Below are positions 38,101 through 49,100 of a stretch of 64,000 nucleotides of DNA, piece after piece. The stretch's first letter is position 1, and every line of letters begins with the position of its first letter. The DNA lies in assembly GCF_032362555.1 (NCBI RefSeq), contig NC_083507.1:9551001-9615000 (forward strand), read 5' to 3'. Origin of the DNA: Amyelois transitella (Eukaryota; Arthropoda; Insecta; Lepidoptera; Pyralidae). The notes under the pieces were generated by a model. The model ran no database searches. It saw nothing but the letters and a program-made list of their open reading frames with translations, and was not told the origin of the DNA. The translations under genes and the position numbers were made by a program.

Positions 38101-38185
38101 CGGCCTGCTCCGTGGTGGAGTCACCATACAACCAACTATCGTCATTTTCATCTCCGGGAGCAGTTTCAACAGCGGCGTCTGCCAT
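32191..38185 (-). CDS. Fip1: FIP1-like pre-mRNA 3'-end processing factor
   Basis: Nine minus-strand exons: 38185-38045, 37966-37751, 36784-36601, 36427-36281, 35543-35470, 34716-34602, 33898-33600, 33413-33340, 32359-32191 (1419 nt, 472 residues plus TAA), all with GT-AG junctions in phase. The start is the ATG that opens MADAAVET, followed by the N-terminal WLYGD motif. An acidic Ser/Asp run leads to [11 protein letters not shown] (about 95-110). The conserved Fip1 motif spans about 150-200 ([35 protein letters not shown]). A Pro-rich segment follows, then Arg-Asp/Arg-Glu repeats (about 350-410) and an RS-rich C-terminus ending [13 protein letters not shown]1 is a CPSF subunit that bridges CPSF30 and poly(A) polymerase, binds U-rich RNA through its basic tail and promotes nuclear polyadenylation. 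Length and domain order fit animal FIP1L1, though it is shorter than the human protein. Confidence 0.96.
32405..32700 (+). mobile_element. family C tRNA-headed SINE, copy 1
   Basis: Starts near GTCGATGGTCGAATCTGTTA with a B-box-like GGTTCAAAT, then CATGTACCAATGACTATT, CCAACCGATGC, and 3' CCTCTCCAGACTAGTGAGGA. It sits in the last FIP1 intron. Confidence 0.75.
32888..33055 (-). repeat. family C-related fragment with internal inverted repeat
   Basis: CCTCTGGGGAGGAG and CATGATCCCGG match the reverse of the family C end. GTCCCGTCTGACCTTCGCAA and TTGCAAAGGTCGGACGGGAC form an inverted pair, suggesting two oppositely oriented copies. Confidence 0.6.
33448..33500. repeat. LINE-like 3' fragment in a short FIP1 intron
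   Basis: Contains CCAAGTGCGAGTCGGACTCG and CGCACGAAGGGTTCCGTACC, a motif I remember as widespread in lepidopteran genomes at the 3' end of a non-LTR element. It occupies about a quarter of the 186-bp intron (33414-33599), starting about 35 nt from the acceptor. Confidence 0.6.
34038..34096. repeat. perfect 24-bp hairpin in a FIP1 intron
   Basis: Arms 34038-34061 (AGGGACCGAAAAAGGTGGCA + AGAT) and 34073-34096 are exact reverse complements around an 11-nt loop. Confidence 0.8.
34152..34505 (+). mobile_element. family C tRNA-headed SINE, fullest copy
   Basis: A-box-like GGTGGTCGAATCGGTAAGG, B-box GGTTCAAATCC, then CATGTACCAATGACTATT, GAAACCTGCACATTCAGGCA and 3' CCTCTCCAGAGAGGTGAGGA. Other copies or fragments lie at 24765-24905, 32405-32700, 37250-37480 (minus), 53540-53710 (minus) and 54970-55100. 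Confidence 0.8.
34727..34985 (-). mobile_element. tRNA-derived SINE (family B), copy 2
   Basis: Reverse-oriented copy with B box (GGGATTCGAACCCGGGACC on plus) and A box (GCTGCGCCACAGAGGCCG on plus). Its AT-rich tail ends about 11-20 bp from the acceptor of FIP1 exon 34716-34602. Confidence 0.85.
35222..35436 (+). repeat. family A repeat, copy 5
   Basis: CATACATTCATACATATAG leads into CACGTCTATATCCCCAGCAG and ends GGAAAGCACACGGCAT, about 35 bp from FIP1 exon 35543-35470. Confidence 0.8.
36108..36205. mobile_element. family D palindromic element, copy 2
   Basis: TAGCATGGCACCCGCTGCGC, GCCGTTTTACGG and AAATTTCGCGCGAT match the family D unit at 27816-27918 in reverse. It is diverged and its palindrome is eroded. 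Confidence 0.55.
37250..37480 (-). repeat. family C repeat, minus-strand copy
   Basis: AATCATGGTTACACATTCAG followed by TTGCCT is the reverse complement of the family C block GGCAACTGGATGTG. It sits in FIP1 intron 36785-37750. Confidence 0.6.
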
Positions 38186-38865
38186 TTATGTTCTTATTAA
38201 ATTTATTTAAAGAAATAAACACACGAAACAAGCACGCAGCAGCATAGCTCAATGTTTTACTTCATTTTCAACTGACAACTGACACAAGTCAATGACAGTT
38301 GGATGAGTCATATTTATTTTTCATGAACTGGCCTATGGCATCTTTTCATGCAGTTATCTTTCTTTGCTTGTTTTGTAAACTTATCTTTTTGCTTTATTCA
38401 TTCAAACAATATCTTAATTTAAGTAAATTCCTGTCGCAAATAGGATTCAGACAAACGCGTCAATACGATTTTTGTTCTCCTATTCCATGTTTATTTCTAT
38501 AATTGTCAATAAAACAAACATGTGGAAAGTGCTTTAAATTTACATATGTTTAATATGATCACGTCTATATCCCTTGTGGGGTAGATAGAGCAAAATTTAA
38601 CTTGCAACATTTGTCATACTCATACATACAAGTATATTTATATTATATTTTGATAAATAAACCCAATATTAATTAAAAAAAAAAAAAAAAAAAGTATATA
38701 TATATAATTTATGTTTTTAAAGGATCTTTCTGGCATAATTCTCGCAATAACACAAAATTTATTTATTTAGAAATACTGTTTAATTTTTGGACTAAACAAA
38801 ATAATTTAGCAGGATTAACAAAACATAAATAAAAAGCACCAAAATATAATTTTATTAGAATATCT

Positions 38866-39968
38866 TCAATCCAGCCCATTTCTTCTCTTGGGGAACATCT
38901 TATCCTCCACTTGTTCCACTTTTTGTGCAACATTGGTCAGTTGTACAGATCCCTCCAAGGCGGCGGCACCACACGTCTCTGCTAACTGCTGGACACCAAG
39001 AGATACCTGACAATCACAAATAACAATATTTCATTTCTGAATGAAAATGAATGCAAAAATCACAAGATGAGTTATTTTGTTTGTTTATTCAATTATGTTG
39101 TTAATAAGCTGCTCAAAGTTCTTATAGCTTTTAAGGCATTGTGCTTTAAAAAAATAAAATATAATAGGGTCATACAATCCATCACTTATGTTAGACTTAA
39201 AAATGGTTAGTTACCGCATCAGCTTCTGCTTTAACCTCAGCCGCTGCTGCGTGCATGGTGTTTACAGTCTCCTGCAATTGGGGCACTTGCTGGATGGCTT
39301 CAGACTCCAACACAGGTGCTGCCTGAAACATTGGCAACATAAAGTTTAAGTTGCTATATTATAAATAGTATTGGTCTGAAATTTACATGAGAAGCACTAG
39401 GTACCCTAAACCTTTTGACAAATCCTATCAGTACAGAAAAACATACCTGTTTGCAACGATGCATGCATTGACAATGATGTCTAATGACTGGCTCTGCTGC
39501 AGCTACTTCTTGCATGTGCATGTTGTTTTGTTGAATCTGAAGAACAAACAAATTAACAGGATTCAAATGTTTTCTATTAATAATGAACTGTAAAATATCA
39601 CAGTGGAAACATATTCTAATTCTAATATAAGAGGCTTCTGGCATATCCAGAATAAGTAACTAACTTTATTTAACGAAATAAACATAATGACTATATCCCT
39701 TGCGGGGTAGACAGAGCCAACAGTCATCAAAAGACAAACATACATTTTCCAATAAATTTGGGTCAGTATAATTGTTCAGTTCCGTGGCCATCTGCATAGA
39801 TTCATTTAACTTCTCATGTCCCAATGTTGCATTGTTGATTGCTTGAGCTGTGTTCAACAAATTTGTTGTTGCAGAATCTCCTTGTTGCCCTTCAACGGGA
39901 ACGTTGGCCAAACCCAACTTTGCTTCTAGTTGTTCGATTCTACTTTGCAAAATCGCTATGGGGTCCAT
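38866..39968 (-). CDS. DCTN3: dynactin subunit 3 (p24)-like protein
   Basis: Four minus-strand exons, all phase 0: 39968-39744, 39536-39447, 39322-39215, 39006-38866, giving 187 residues plus TGA. Human DCTN3 is about the same length. The start is the ATG opening MDPIAILQSRIEQLEAKLG; an upstream in-frame ATG adds a hydrophobic stretch unlike the family and was rejected. Family-like features are the N-terminal coiled coil, a NNYTDPNLLEN block, a VLESEAIQQVPQLQ segment and a C-terminal helix (NVAQKVEQVEDKM). DCTN3 is part of the dynactin shoulder with p150 and dynamitin and supports dynein-driven transport in the cytoplasm. Identity is inferred from length, coiled-coil pattern and a few matching blocks. 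Exon 2 (IQQNNMHMQEVAAAEP...) matches poorly. The AATAAA at 38851-38856 is just past the stop. Confidence 0.7.
39688..39735 (+). repeat. family A fragment beside the DCTN3 exon 1 donor
   Basis: ACTATATCCCTTGCGGGGTA then GACAGAGCCAACAGTCATC. It ends within about 10 bp of the minus-strand donor at 39743-39742, so the intron's start is nearly all repeat-derived. Confidence 0.7.
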
Positions 39969-40257
39969 TTCTACAGTCTGTAAAAAAGATGTACTGTACA
40001 CTGTAACCAAAATAAAACTAATTAATTCTACAAGAAAGTAGTGCCTCCTACACAGCACAGATAAAAAAACTAAATAAATGCTTGTAAAATAAAAATGAAC
40101 ATCGAAATTTTAGAACATCACACAAAAATTCAATTTTAATTTTGACGTTTCTGTGTATTTTGTGTTTTCACTCATTGGTTTTCACAAATCCTCACAGATT
40201 ACAGCTGTATGTATTTTTTGACTGTTTGTCAAAATGCTTAATCGAAAACGAGCACTG

Positions 40258-40885
40258 ACTAAGGGGCCATGCAGCTTGGCGTAACTTTGTCAGATCTAGG
40301 TCTGACCGACTTGGCAGACTGAATTAAAAGATCGGAATGCACACATTTTATAAAAATAAGTTAATTTTTGTATATATGTATTTTGATAATTTGAAAGTAT
40401 TTATTAGTGAGACAGACGTCTCAATATAGAGCAGTATCTTACAGAGTAATATCATTAGATATAGAGTAGTCTCGGGTATACTTTTCCGACTGCTATGACT
40501 CGTGTGTTTTAACTTTGGTAAGCAGATTACGTCCTCAGTCAGCACCACTCTATAAGTGTTTTAAAGTTCATGATCGAAATCGATCCGCCTTCAAAGTGAC
40601 TACTAGTGTATCAGAGACCTACGTCTACGTCTCTAGTCTACTCTCCTCAGAGGGGTTTGTGCGAGTTTAACTCGATCAAATGCGTCGAGCAAGTAGTATG
40701 CAATTTGATACCTAGTGGTAACGCGATCGCACTAATGCAATTTCATACAAATTTGTGATTACTTGCTCGACGAGGTTGATGGTGTAAGATAAGTGGAGTG
40801 GATCTATACTATAAATAGTAGCTCTGAGGGGTTACTCAGATTTACTGTCTATAATATAGATCCATTATTGGCTGCATGGTCTAGT
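40258..40885. repeat. possible inverted-terminal-repeat element between divergent genes
   Basis: GGGGCCATGCAGC near 40262 and GGCTGCATGGTC near 40869 are inverted. Within lie further inverted pairs: GTCGAGCAAGTA with TACTTGCTCGAC (about 40685-40771) and GGATCTATACTATAA with TATAATATAGATCC (about 40800-40863). No target duplication was confirmed. It occupies much of the 1.2 kb between the DCTN3 and archease start codons. Confidence 0.4.
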
Positions 40886-41162
40886 GTCCTTTGCTTCCTC
40901 AATAAAACGAGGGAATAACCTGATAAACCAGGCAAAAAATGTCTATCCATTTTGACAGTCCGCGTAATAACCAATAATATCAAAGAATAATATCCAAAAC
41001 AAACCAGCGCTTACTTGCACACAGCGATTTGTAAACACCTTTAAACTTATGATATGATTTGCATAATAAAGACGTACGAAATTATTAAGACATTTGTGAA
41101 AAATAGATTAGCACAACGGTGACCGGTTTGTGTTTTATTTCGCTAAACTAAACTGGCGTAAC

Positions 41163-42228
41163 ATGATGGATGAAGAACTAGGTGGTTTATCGGAAGGTGA
41201 TTTCGTCCTTCCCCCTATTAAATACGAGTGTAAGTGTTCTACTTATTTTAAAGCTAAATAATTATATATGAACCTTATAGTGTTTATTATGAAACATTGC
41301 AAATAAATTTTATGCTAGTCACTTTTTTAGGTTCAAATGATGCAATGTCGAATGAGTACGTTTTTCATTTTCAGATTTGGATCACACCGCTGATGTCCAG
41401 TAAGTAAACAAAGTCAGAAATATTGACATAGGAGATAATTTATTCATATTAGTACAAAAATAATTTGGTTATGAAATATACATATTAGGGACAACTTATT
41501 ATATTCGATTTAATGTGTTTTACTTAATTTGGTTATAAACTGCATGTATAATGCAGTTCAATGCTGAAAGTGAGTGGTATAATTATTTTAATAACATATT
41601 ATATTGAAGCTGTTATGTATAGCTAAATGATAGCTTTTTACCACATTATACTATTTAGTAAAACTTTAATAATAGTTACCTAGTTTGTATAGTGTGATAA
41701 GTTAAAAATATTTAAAAGTTTATTGTCTATTTTAAATTAATGTGTACAACAGTAACCATTATTTAATTTCTAAGAAGTGGTAAATAACTTACATTAATAT
41801 TATCTGAACTCAAATGAAGGCTACCTTTACATTACAGGTTACATGCATGGGGTGACAGTCTGAAGGAAGCATTTGAACAATGTGGAATGGCAATGTTCGG
41901 CTACATGACAGAACTAGAATATGTACAGATAAGGGAAGTACATTCAATAGAAGCTACAGCAGATGATATGATGGGCCTTTTGTATCACTTCCTAGATGAA
42001 TTGCTATTTTTGTTCTCTGTAGAACCATTTCTTATTTGTAAAAAGTTGGTAATTACAGAATTTAATACAGAAGAGTTTCGAATAGTCTGTAAGTGCTATG
42101 GGGAGGAATTTCAAATAGGGAAGCATCCACAGGGCACAGAAGTAAAAGCAATAACTTATTCAGCTATGCAAATTATTGATGAACCGAAAGATAATAAGTT
42201 TGAAGTGTTTGTTATTATTGATATTTGA
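41163..42228 (+). CDS. ZBTB8OS: archease (tRNA-splicing ligase activator)
   Basis: Three exons join in frame: 41163-41229, 41375-41399, 41838-42228 (483 nt, 160 residues plus TGA). The second exon is only 25 nt and encodes the heart of the archease signature, YLDHTADVQ, completed by LHAWG in exon 3. Other family blocks are FEQCGMAMFGYMTE, LLYHFLDE, GEEFQIGKHPQGTEVKAITY and the C-terminal VFVIIDI. Acidic residues of the HTAD motif and the C-terminal Asp are the metal-binding residues known in the family. Archease stimulates RTCB-type RNA ligase (guanylylation and turnover) in tRNA exon ligation and XBP1 mRNA splicing. Two tandem ATGs open the frame and the first was chosen. AATAAA follows at about 42244. 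Length and motifs match animal archease closely. Confidence 0.96.
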
Positions 42229-42249
42229 ATATATCTTTGTTAAAATAAA

Positions 42250-45200
42250 TTAATGTTTTATTTCTTATTACAATTATGATTTGAATTACAGACACCTCTT
42301 TCTCTTGCAAACACATTTTCCGTGTCAAGTGCGACAAGTAATTAACCAGCAGGATGGCCTAAGGTTCTCTATTATAAAATTAGGTATATAAAATATACCT
42401 AGCTTGGACTCGGGGAATGACGACATCGGTTTTCGATCACTGCCACAGAACCAATAGTGCATTTATTTATTATGGTCTGTTCAGTTTGCCTGAAGTTGAA
42501 AAACCAATCACAGGTCCCTGGGTTTAATGAGAGAGCTGTCAGTGGCAAACCAATTAGGTAACAGCTGCTAAGCGTCCGTCTCTCTATTCCAATCATTAAC
42601 ATCAGGTGTCAGTTTTATGGGCGGTAAAATTAGTAGGAACCTTCTTATAAATTACTATTGGTGAAATACCTAGAATAATATACCTACTCTTGGGTAATGT
42701 AACTACCTACAGTAAATCAAATGTTAGTTAAGTATATATTATTTTTATATTTTGATCTGGCAAAGGACTGGCAATTCCATTTCCACTCTGCTTTTAATTT
42801 TCTTTATTGAAATTTTATGCACGTCCTTCACTAGCGACCCTTGGATGCATTTCTCTGTTCCCGCCAAAAAATTTAAATAGGCACCTACCTAAGACAGTAA
42901 AGCTTGCCATTTTTCACTCTAATCTTGGAATTTGACTTTTCATCAAGTTCTCGTCTCGTCAATCAATGTCATGTTGTCTATGGAATTTATCGATACTATG
43001 TTCTATGCTACTATGCCAACAGTATTCTACTTACCATACCAATTCGTTGGACATTATTTAACATATTTTGGTTTGGATTTTTTATAGTAAAAGTGTATCT
43101 CGAACTTCTCGGAAGTAAATGGGCTGGGCTGACTCTCTGCCGTATTAATTATAAACGCATTGGCGTTGACTGAATGACATGACTTTCGAGTCAGAATCGA
43201 AATATTTCAAGATTTGTTTATGGCGCTTGTCTACGGTAAAAATATTTCTCTCACTTCCCCTTCCTTTACAAGCCTACAACTAAATTATTGATTTCCGTAT
43301 CCTTGTAAAGAATTATAGGTATTTGAAATATGCCTACCCAAATCGCTTATGATCGAACCTTATCCACACGTATAGAGCATAATTATAATTTATTTAAGAC
43401 ATTATTATCTTAATTTTTTTATATAAAATTCTACTTCATAGCCCAGCTCCACATATTTTTTTTATTACATATCTAATTAATTTTAATTTATAATTTAAAC
43501 TTATGTCAATAAAACTTAAGCTTTTTTAAAATTATGTAAGTATGTAAAAGTTCTATCTGAGAATTATTATTCATGCGTTTGTAATTATTACTTTATTCAC
43601 GGCAAAGCTTGCTTTGATGCATTAGTTGTTATCTACATAAATATATCAATAAAATATGTTTTAGGATGATAGTTAATGAAGTACTCTTACAAGCCCCGAA
43701 GCACTGTGGGCCACAATGGGGAAGGGCGCAACTGGGGAACTTGCTGGGAACACACCAATAACAGAGAGAATTCAATGCACATTGGATGCGTTTCCTTGCA
43801 TTTCTTGCTTTCCGTTAGCTCCAGGTCTTAGTAATGTCATTTTGGTATGTAAAAATAATTTTAATTTAGGAATCAATGAATTTTAAATCTTAGGGGTTTA
43901 TTGCCTCCACTGCAAATGCTAAAAAAAGGGTAGGTAAGGTAAATGTATGAAGCCGTAATTTGATATTAAAGCAAATAACGTCTTCTTTTATGTTCAGGAA
44001 GTAGGTAGTCCTGCCTACTTTCTAGAAGAAGAAGTAAATAGCTAGGGTATAGTAGTCCACATAAATTATTTAAGTAGTAACTATTTATTGTTCTATTAGC
44101 GTATATGGACTTTAAGAGGTTTAATAAGCTCATATCAAAATAACTGAAGCTTTGGAATTATTGCGGTACTTTAAGATTTTTTGGAAATTTCCCCTTCGCC
44201 TTCCTTCAGCCTATTTATTATACCTACCTTCTGTACACATTAATTACTTAGGTCTAGGAATAAGTACATATGTAATATGTACATAATTTTAAAAAGCTGT
44301 TAGCATAATTGCGTTTAATTTGTCAGTTGCCTTTTTATTAATTTGTAAGTAACCCCAGTTAAAATATAAAAGACCTATGCCTAGATTGCACCATTCCCTC
44401 AATAATGATTATTTATAACACAAAAATAATAATTTAAAAATAGGTTGTTCTGTCTGTCCCATTGAGGTTTATGGGCGGGATCTCTTCAACTTATCCTATA
44501 CAGCTGCCGCACATGTATATACCCTTAGGCACGACTACAGGCATCATCATAATTCTAGTCATTTGTCCTGACAGCCAACGCCCAGATTTGTATGAGGCTA
44601 AGATCTAGAAGTAGGGTCGATAGTAGTTCAGGGATAGGTAATCTGTGGTCAGTGAAAGTGGAGCAACAATCATCTGACTTCTGCCTGCCGGAAAAATAGG
44701 TCTATGTCTGCTAGCAAACCTTATCTTTTTGGGAATAAAGTAACTAAATTGTCATAGGCATAGGTTTCATACTTAGTAGTTTTGTTTTGTCGTTACGAAG
44801 TAAGTTTGATGTCATAGGTTCCTATATGTAGTAACGAACTTCATCTGCGATTATTCCAGTGTTCGTTACAAAAGTTTCAAATTGCCCGACTGACTTAGAG
44901 TCCCGATCCATTTCAGTGTTAAATTTTATTACAATTGTTTTAGCTTTGGTGGAAAAAAAAAAGTTTAAAGAGTTTATATTCTTTAATCTTAAAAGATATA
45001 TTTTTCGACTTTCATTTAAATGTGGACTTCCAATACCTACTTCCAACGGGGAAAAATAATTAACTCTTTTTGTATTATAAATATGTACTTACAACAATAT
45101 CTCACTTAATGTATTGTTAATGAAAATGAGCGGACTATTAATAAGTAGGTAGGTACATTATTATTAGCTCATTATATTTTCGGCTCAGTGTGTGAAATAT

Positions 45201-46106
45201 TTAAAAGTTAAATGGCGCCACTTTAATTCGAACTAAAGTGGCAAGGCAGGTAACGCCGTCGACTTTCTTCGCTCAAACCGGTCGCCAACGAAAATTTAAA
45301 AATTCGTTATATTTTTTATGGCTTCACCAACGAGGGGCGGATTTGGATAGCGGCGTCCGCTAGGGGTTGCTTGCTGGGTCGCTTCGCGCTTGCGCACGTA
45401 GTTCGCGCCACTGCTACGTCGCTTGCAAGCCAGATGTTCTGAAAAGCTTCCTGTCGCCGTTCCAATACTCCGCATTTTATCTAATAATTAAATATAAAAT
45501 GTACATTAGGACCCTTTTATTGTTTTTTGTAAAAAGTGAAATAATCAGTGAATAAAATAAAATATGTGTTGAATAGACTGTGCAGGCAACTTAAAATTAT
45601 CGAGCGTCTCGATGTCCACGAGTTCACTCGGGACCAACAAAGCGGCGGACATTTTATTTTGAGTACTCGATAATGTAGCGTTTGCGTCGAAAACATTAAT
45701 GTCGTTTTATGGTTACATATTTTCATATCGTTCGCTTGCACCTTTCGTAAGTATTGTAATTTCAAATTGGATATTTTGTGTACAGTTCTTGTGTATACCC
45801 CACAGTTTAGATTGCTGTGATGCCACTAAATTACCGCTAGATTGTCGATATTTTTGGGAAAATCATATTGAATAAGTGACGTAAGCGTTTATCTACAGCT
45901 GCAAGTATTACTACGGACCTTAAAAATTATAAAAAAGTCAATAAATTTGTTATCGACCCGCTTCGCTTCGGAGGCTTCTCACCTGTGATTTCCGCGCGCG
46001 CGGCGCCCCTAACCTCTTTACTAATTAAATTGTCATGATTAATAATCAAAGCATTGAAAATCAAAATGTTCGTTATAAATTCTGATATTCTTATTATTCG
46101 ATAGCG
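42250..46106. other. intergenic region upstream of E2F
   Basis: No supported gene. The last kilobase is likely the E2F promoter and 5' UTR, with GC-rich patches at 45.24-45.44, 45.60-45.66 and 45.96-46.01 kb. TTTCCGCGC near 45990 resembles but does not exactly match the E2F consensus TTTSSCGC. I saw no convincing TATA box. Confidence 0.45.
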
Positions 46107-49100
46107 ATGCCGAGGGGGGTGAAGCGAGGGCCGGTGGAGGGCGAGGCCGAGGTGGTAGTTCGCGCCGGGGCGTCACCATCGAAAACCACGCTTCTGGACG
46201 ACAGCCCGAGTCAGCCCATCAGCTACCATCTGCTGGATCACGGTTATGGCGCCACGCCGCAGCACCAAATCAGGCGCGAGGCGCCCTCGGCACCGCCTAA
46301 AACATCTGAAGTAAGTAGTCTCTACATCACTATAGGTTTCTTTCAGCACCTTCAATATTTTATGATTGTATGAAATAGGGCAATAATTTTATGATAATAT
46401 TTTATCAATCTTATAATAAAATTACAAGGTAAATCAATAATAATAACCAAACCCTTGGGATATTTTATATGGATTCATTATGGGAATATAGTGTGATTAG
46501 ATGACCTTATTGGAAAATCATCAAATTTTTTTGTTGTTTTTATTCTGTATAATAAGAAATTTACTAAAATATTCTATCTTGACTTAAAATTTTCTAAACA
46601 CCCTACGTAGACCCCAGGCTCAAGAGGTAAGAAGACAACGGGGACCAACAGCTGGAGGATGATTATTTGAAATTTTTTAAGGAATTTTACTTGATATTTT
46701 TTATCAATTAATGTTAGCAGCTTGTATTCTGTGTAAATTTTAATCCAATCAAGAAGGCAATCTAAGAGTAGGGGTACATGTTCAACAGTAGACTTATGTG
46801 AATGAGATGCTGGTGGTATTAAATGGGTATTCAACAGCGGAAATATTTAATGAAACCATCCAAAGTTAACAAATGCCGAAGTAAAACACTTATTATGTCA
46901 TGTATTATTTTAGCACATTCAAGAATTTTGAGTTTCAACTGACAATAAGACTAGAGACTAGATTTTCCCCTTAATTAGCCTTGTGTCCATTGTGTATAAT
47001 TATGTCTATAACTTATGGGTTAGACAGTACCTACTGTTTCGAAAAGATTGCAAGGCCATGTTCAGTTGTATGGGCCATTAATGGAATTAAGATACAAACA
47101 GTAAGGGCTTGTTGGCCCATCACCTATATGGAGAATCCTAAATTTATTAGCCTATCCTATATAAATTTATAAATCCGGGTACCAAGTTCAAAATCTTGTT
47201 ATTTATGTAACACAAAATGTTGGCCTTCTTTTTAATTCTACTTTCCAAAATCTTGGATGATCTTTTTTCTTCACAAGTTATACAGTATGAATTACATGAT
47301 TACCTACTGATTAAACTTGTGATACTGGACATTTTTGATATTGGTGTGAAGTTCCATTTCAATACTGAGAGGTCATTGCACTCAGCTATAATATGGATTT
47401 TGGAATCTTTATCAACATTGATATAATTAAATATATAAGTTTAAATGAACATTTGATAGCAAAATAGATCATTATTATTGATATTTCACTATTAATGTGG
47501 GATGTAACTAAGTTTTATGGTTGCACCTTCCTCTTGATAAATCATAACCTCTTTATCAAAAGTAGCACAACTTCAATTCTGCTATTTTTATTAGTTGAAC
47601 CTACTGAGGAATTGACAATTGGTTGCCTACTGTTTTTTGGTAGGTAGGTATATACATAGTTTTGATGATTTGTCACTGACATATTTTATTGCCTTTTAGG
47701 TATAATGGTTGGCTATTTGGCTGAGCATACATATGCCACACTCATAAGGTAGACAGCTCATTTTGCAAATTTGCCAGATACCTATTTAGTAGTTTGTTAA
47801 ATAAATTGTCTGTTCATGACTACTTCTTCTATTGCAAAGTAGGTAGGTTGACTCTTAATACCTTAGCTCAGAATGCAATTGTGGATACGTTGTGATGAAA
47901 GAGTATTCTTTTACCCCTGACATGTCACAAGTTTGTGTTGCTATTAGCACAGATAAGAATGAACCACTAGTTGCACGCGGTTTTAACTGGTGTGTTGGTT
48001 GCAATTTTTTATTTTAATATATCAATGATTTCGTGAATTAAACGACCACTGAGCATGATTGAAATAATATAGAATAGCTAGGTTTCCCCTGTCAATAGGG
48101 TCACTATCCCACCACCACCAATGGCTCTACCAACCTTTCGGTTATAGGAATCGAATCATGAGAGTATTTTGCTCCCTAACAGCGCACCCTTTCTTGACTC
48201 CCTACAAAATCTATAGCGTCCGTTTAGTTCTGTATTACTATCCCCGTATTCTAGGAGTGAATGACGATACGCGTTACGCCTGGCGTAGCTAATAGACATG
48301 TCGTAGTATCACCGAATGATCACCCCAATCAAATTTTTAACCAATATTTAGACTAAATTATGATATCTTTCCAATAACAGTAGTACTGTCATCCCTTAAG
48401 ATTATGGGCTAACCAAATTATGATATCTTTCCAATAACAGTAGTACTGTTCATCCCTTTAGATTATGGGCTATTCGTCTATTCTGTTTTGTTCTTTTCTT
48501 TCATCAAAGCTTATTCCAGATTGCATTTTTAGGAGACGTTTCGTTAAGTTCGTTTTCCATGCTGGTCTAGTAACCTTTGGAATTTTGGGTGCAAATGAAG
48601 TGGTCTTTTCTTATTCAGTTCTACTTGAAACCACACCAAGTGTTACTGCCACTAGTGCTGCTTTACAACTATCCCTTGCACATTTATTCATTACCTATTT
48701 TATCAATTCTAATCCAATTTGTAACTATTCAGCAGAAATTATTAATGAGTATAGGTGTTTTTTTTAACAACAGGCATTATATAATAGTTAGGTAGGTACT
48801 TACCATAAGTAGATTTACTAAAAAGTAAATCGATATCGATCTGTCAAATCCGTATACGTAATTTATTAATTGGTATTATCGGTTTAAAATATGACTATGA
48901 TTGTAAAAAGGTGAAATATGTAGTAACATTCCTACATAAATTTTGTGTCTCCATTCTTCCATTCCATTTGGCCTCTGTGGCGCAGCGGTAATACGCTTGT
49001 CTGTGACATTGGCGGTCCCGGATTCGAATTCCGGTCAGGGCATAATGAGAAATGAACTTTCTCTGTTTGGTCTGGGTCTTAGATCTAAGTATTTATTATC

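Noticed and set aside
45985..46000. E2F autoregulatory site in its own promoter
   Set aside because: TTTCCGCGC is close to, but does not fit, TTTSSCGC; one near-match in a GC-rich patch is not enough.
48465..48767. 100-codon open frame in E2F intron 1
   Set aside because: Begins in the tandem duplication, is AT-rich, shows no family motif and overlaps other open frames; likely chance.
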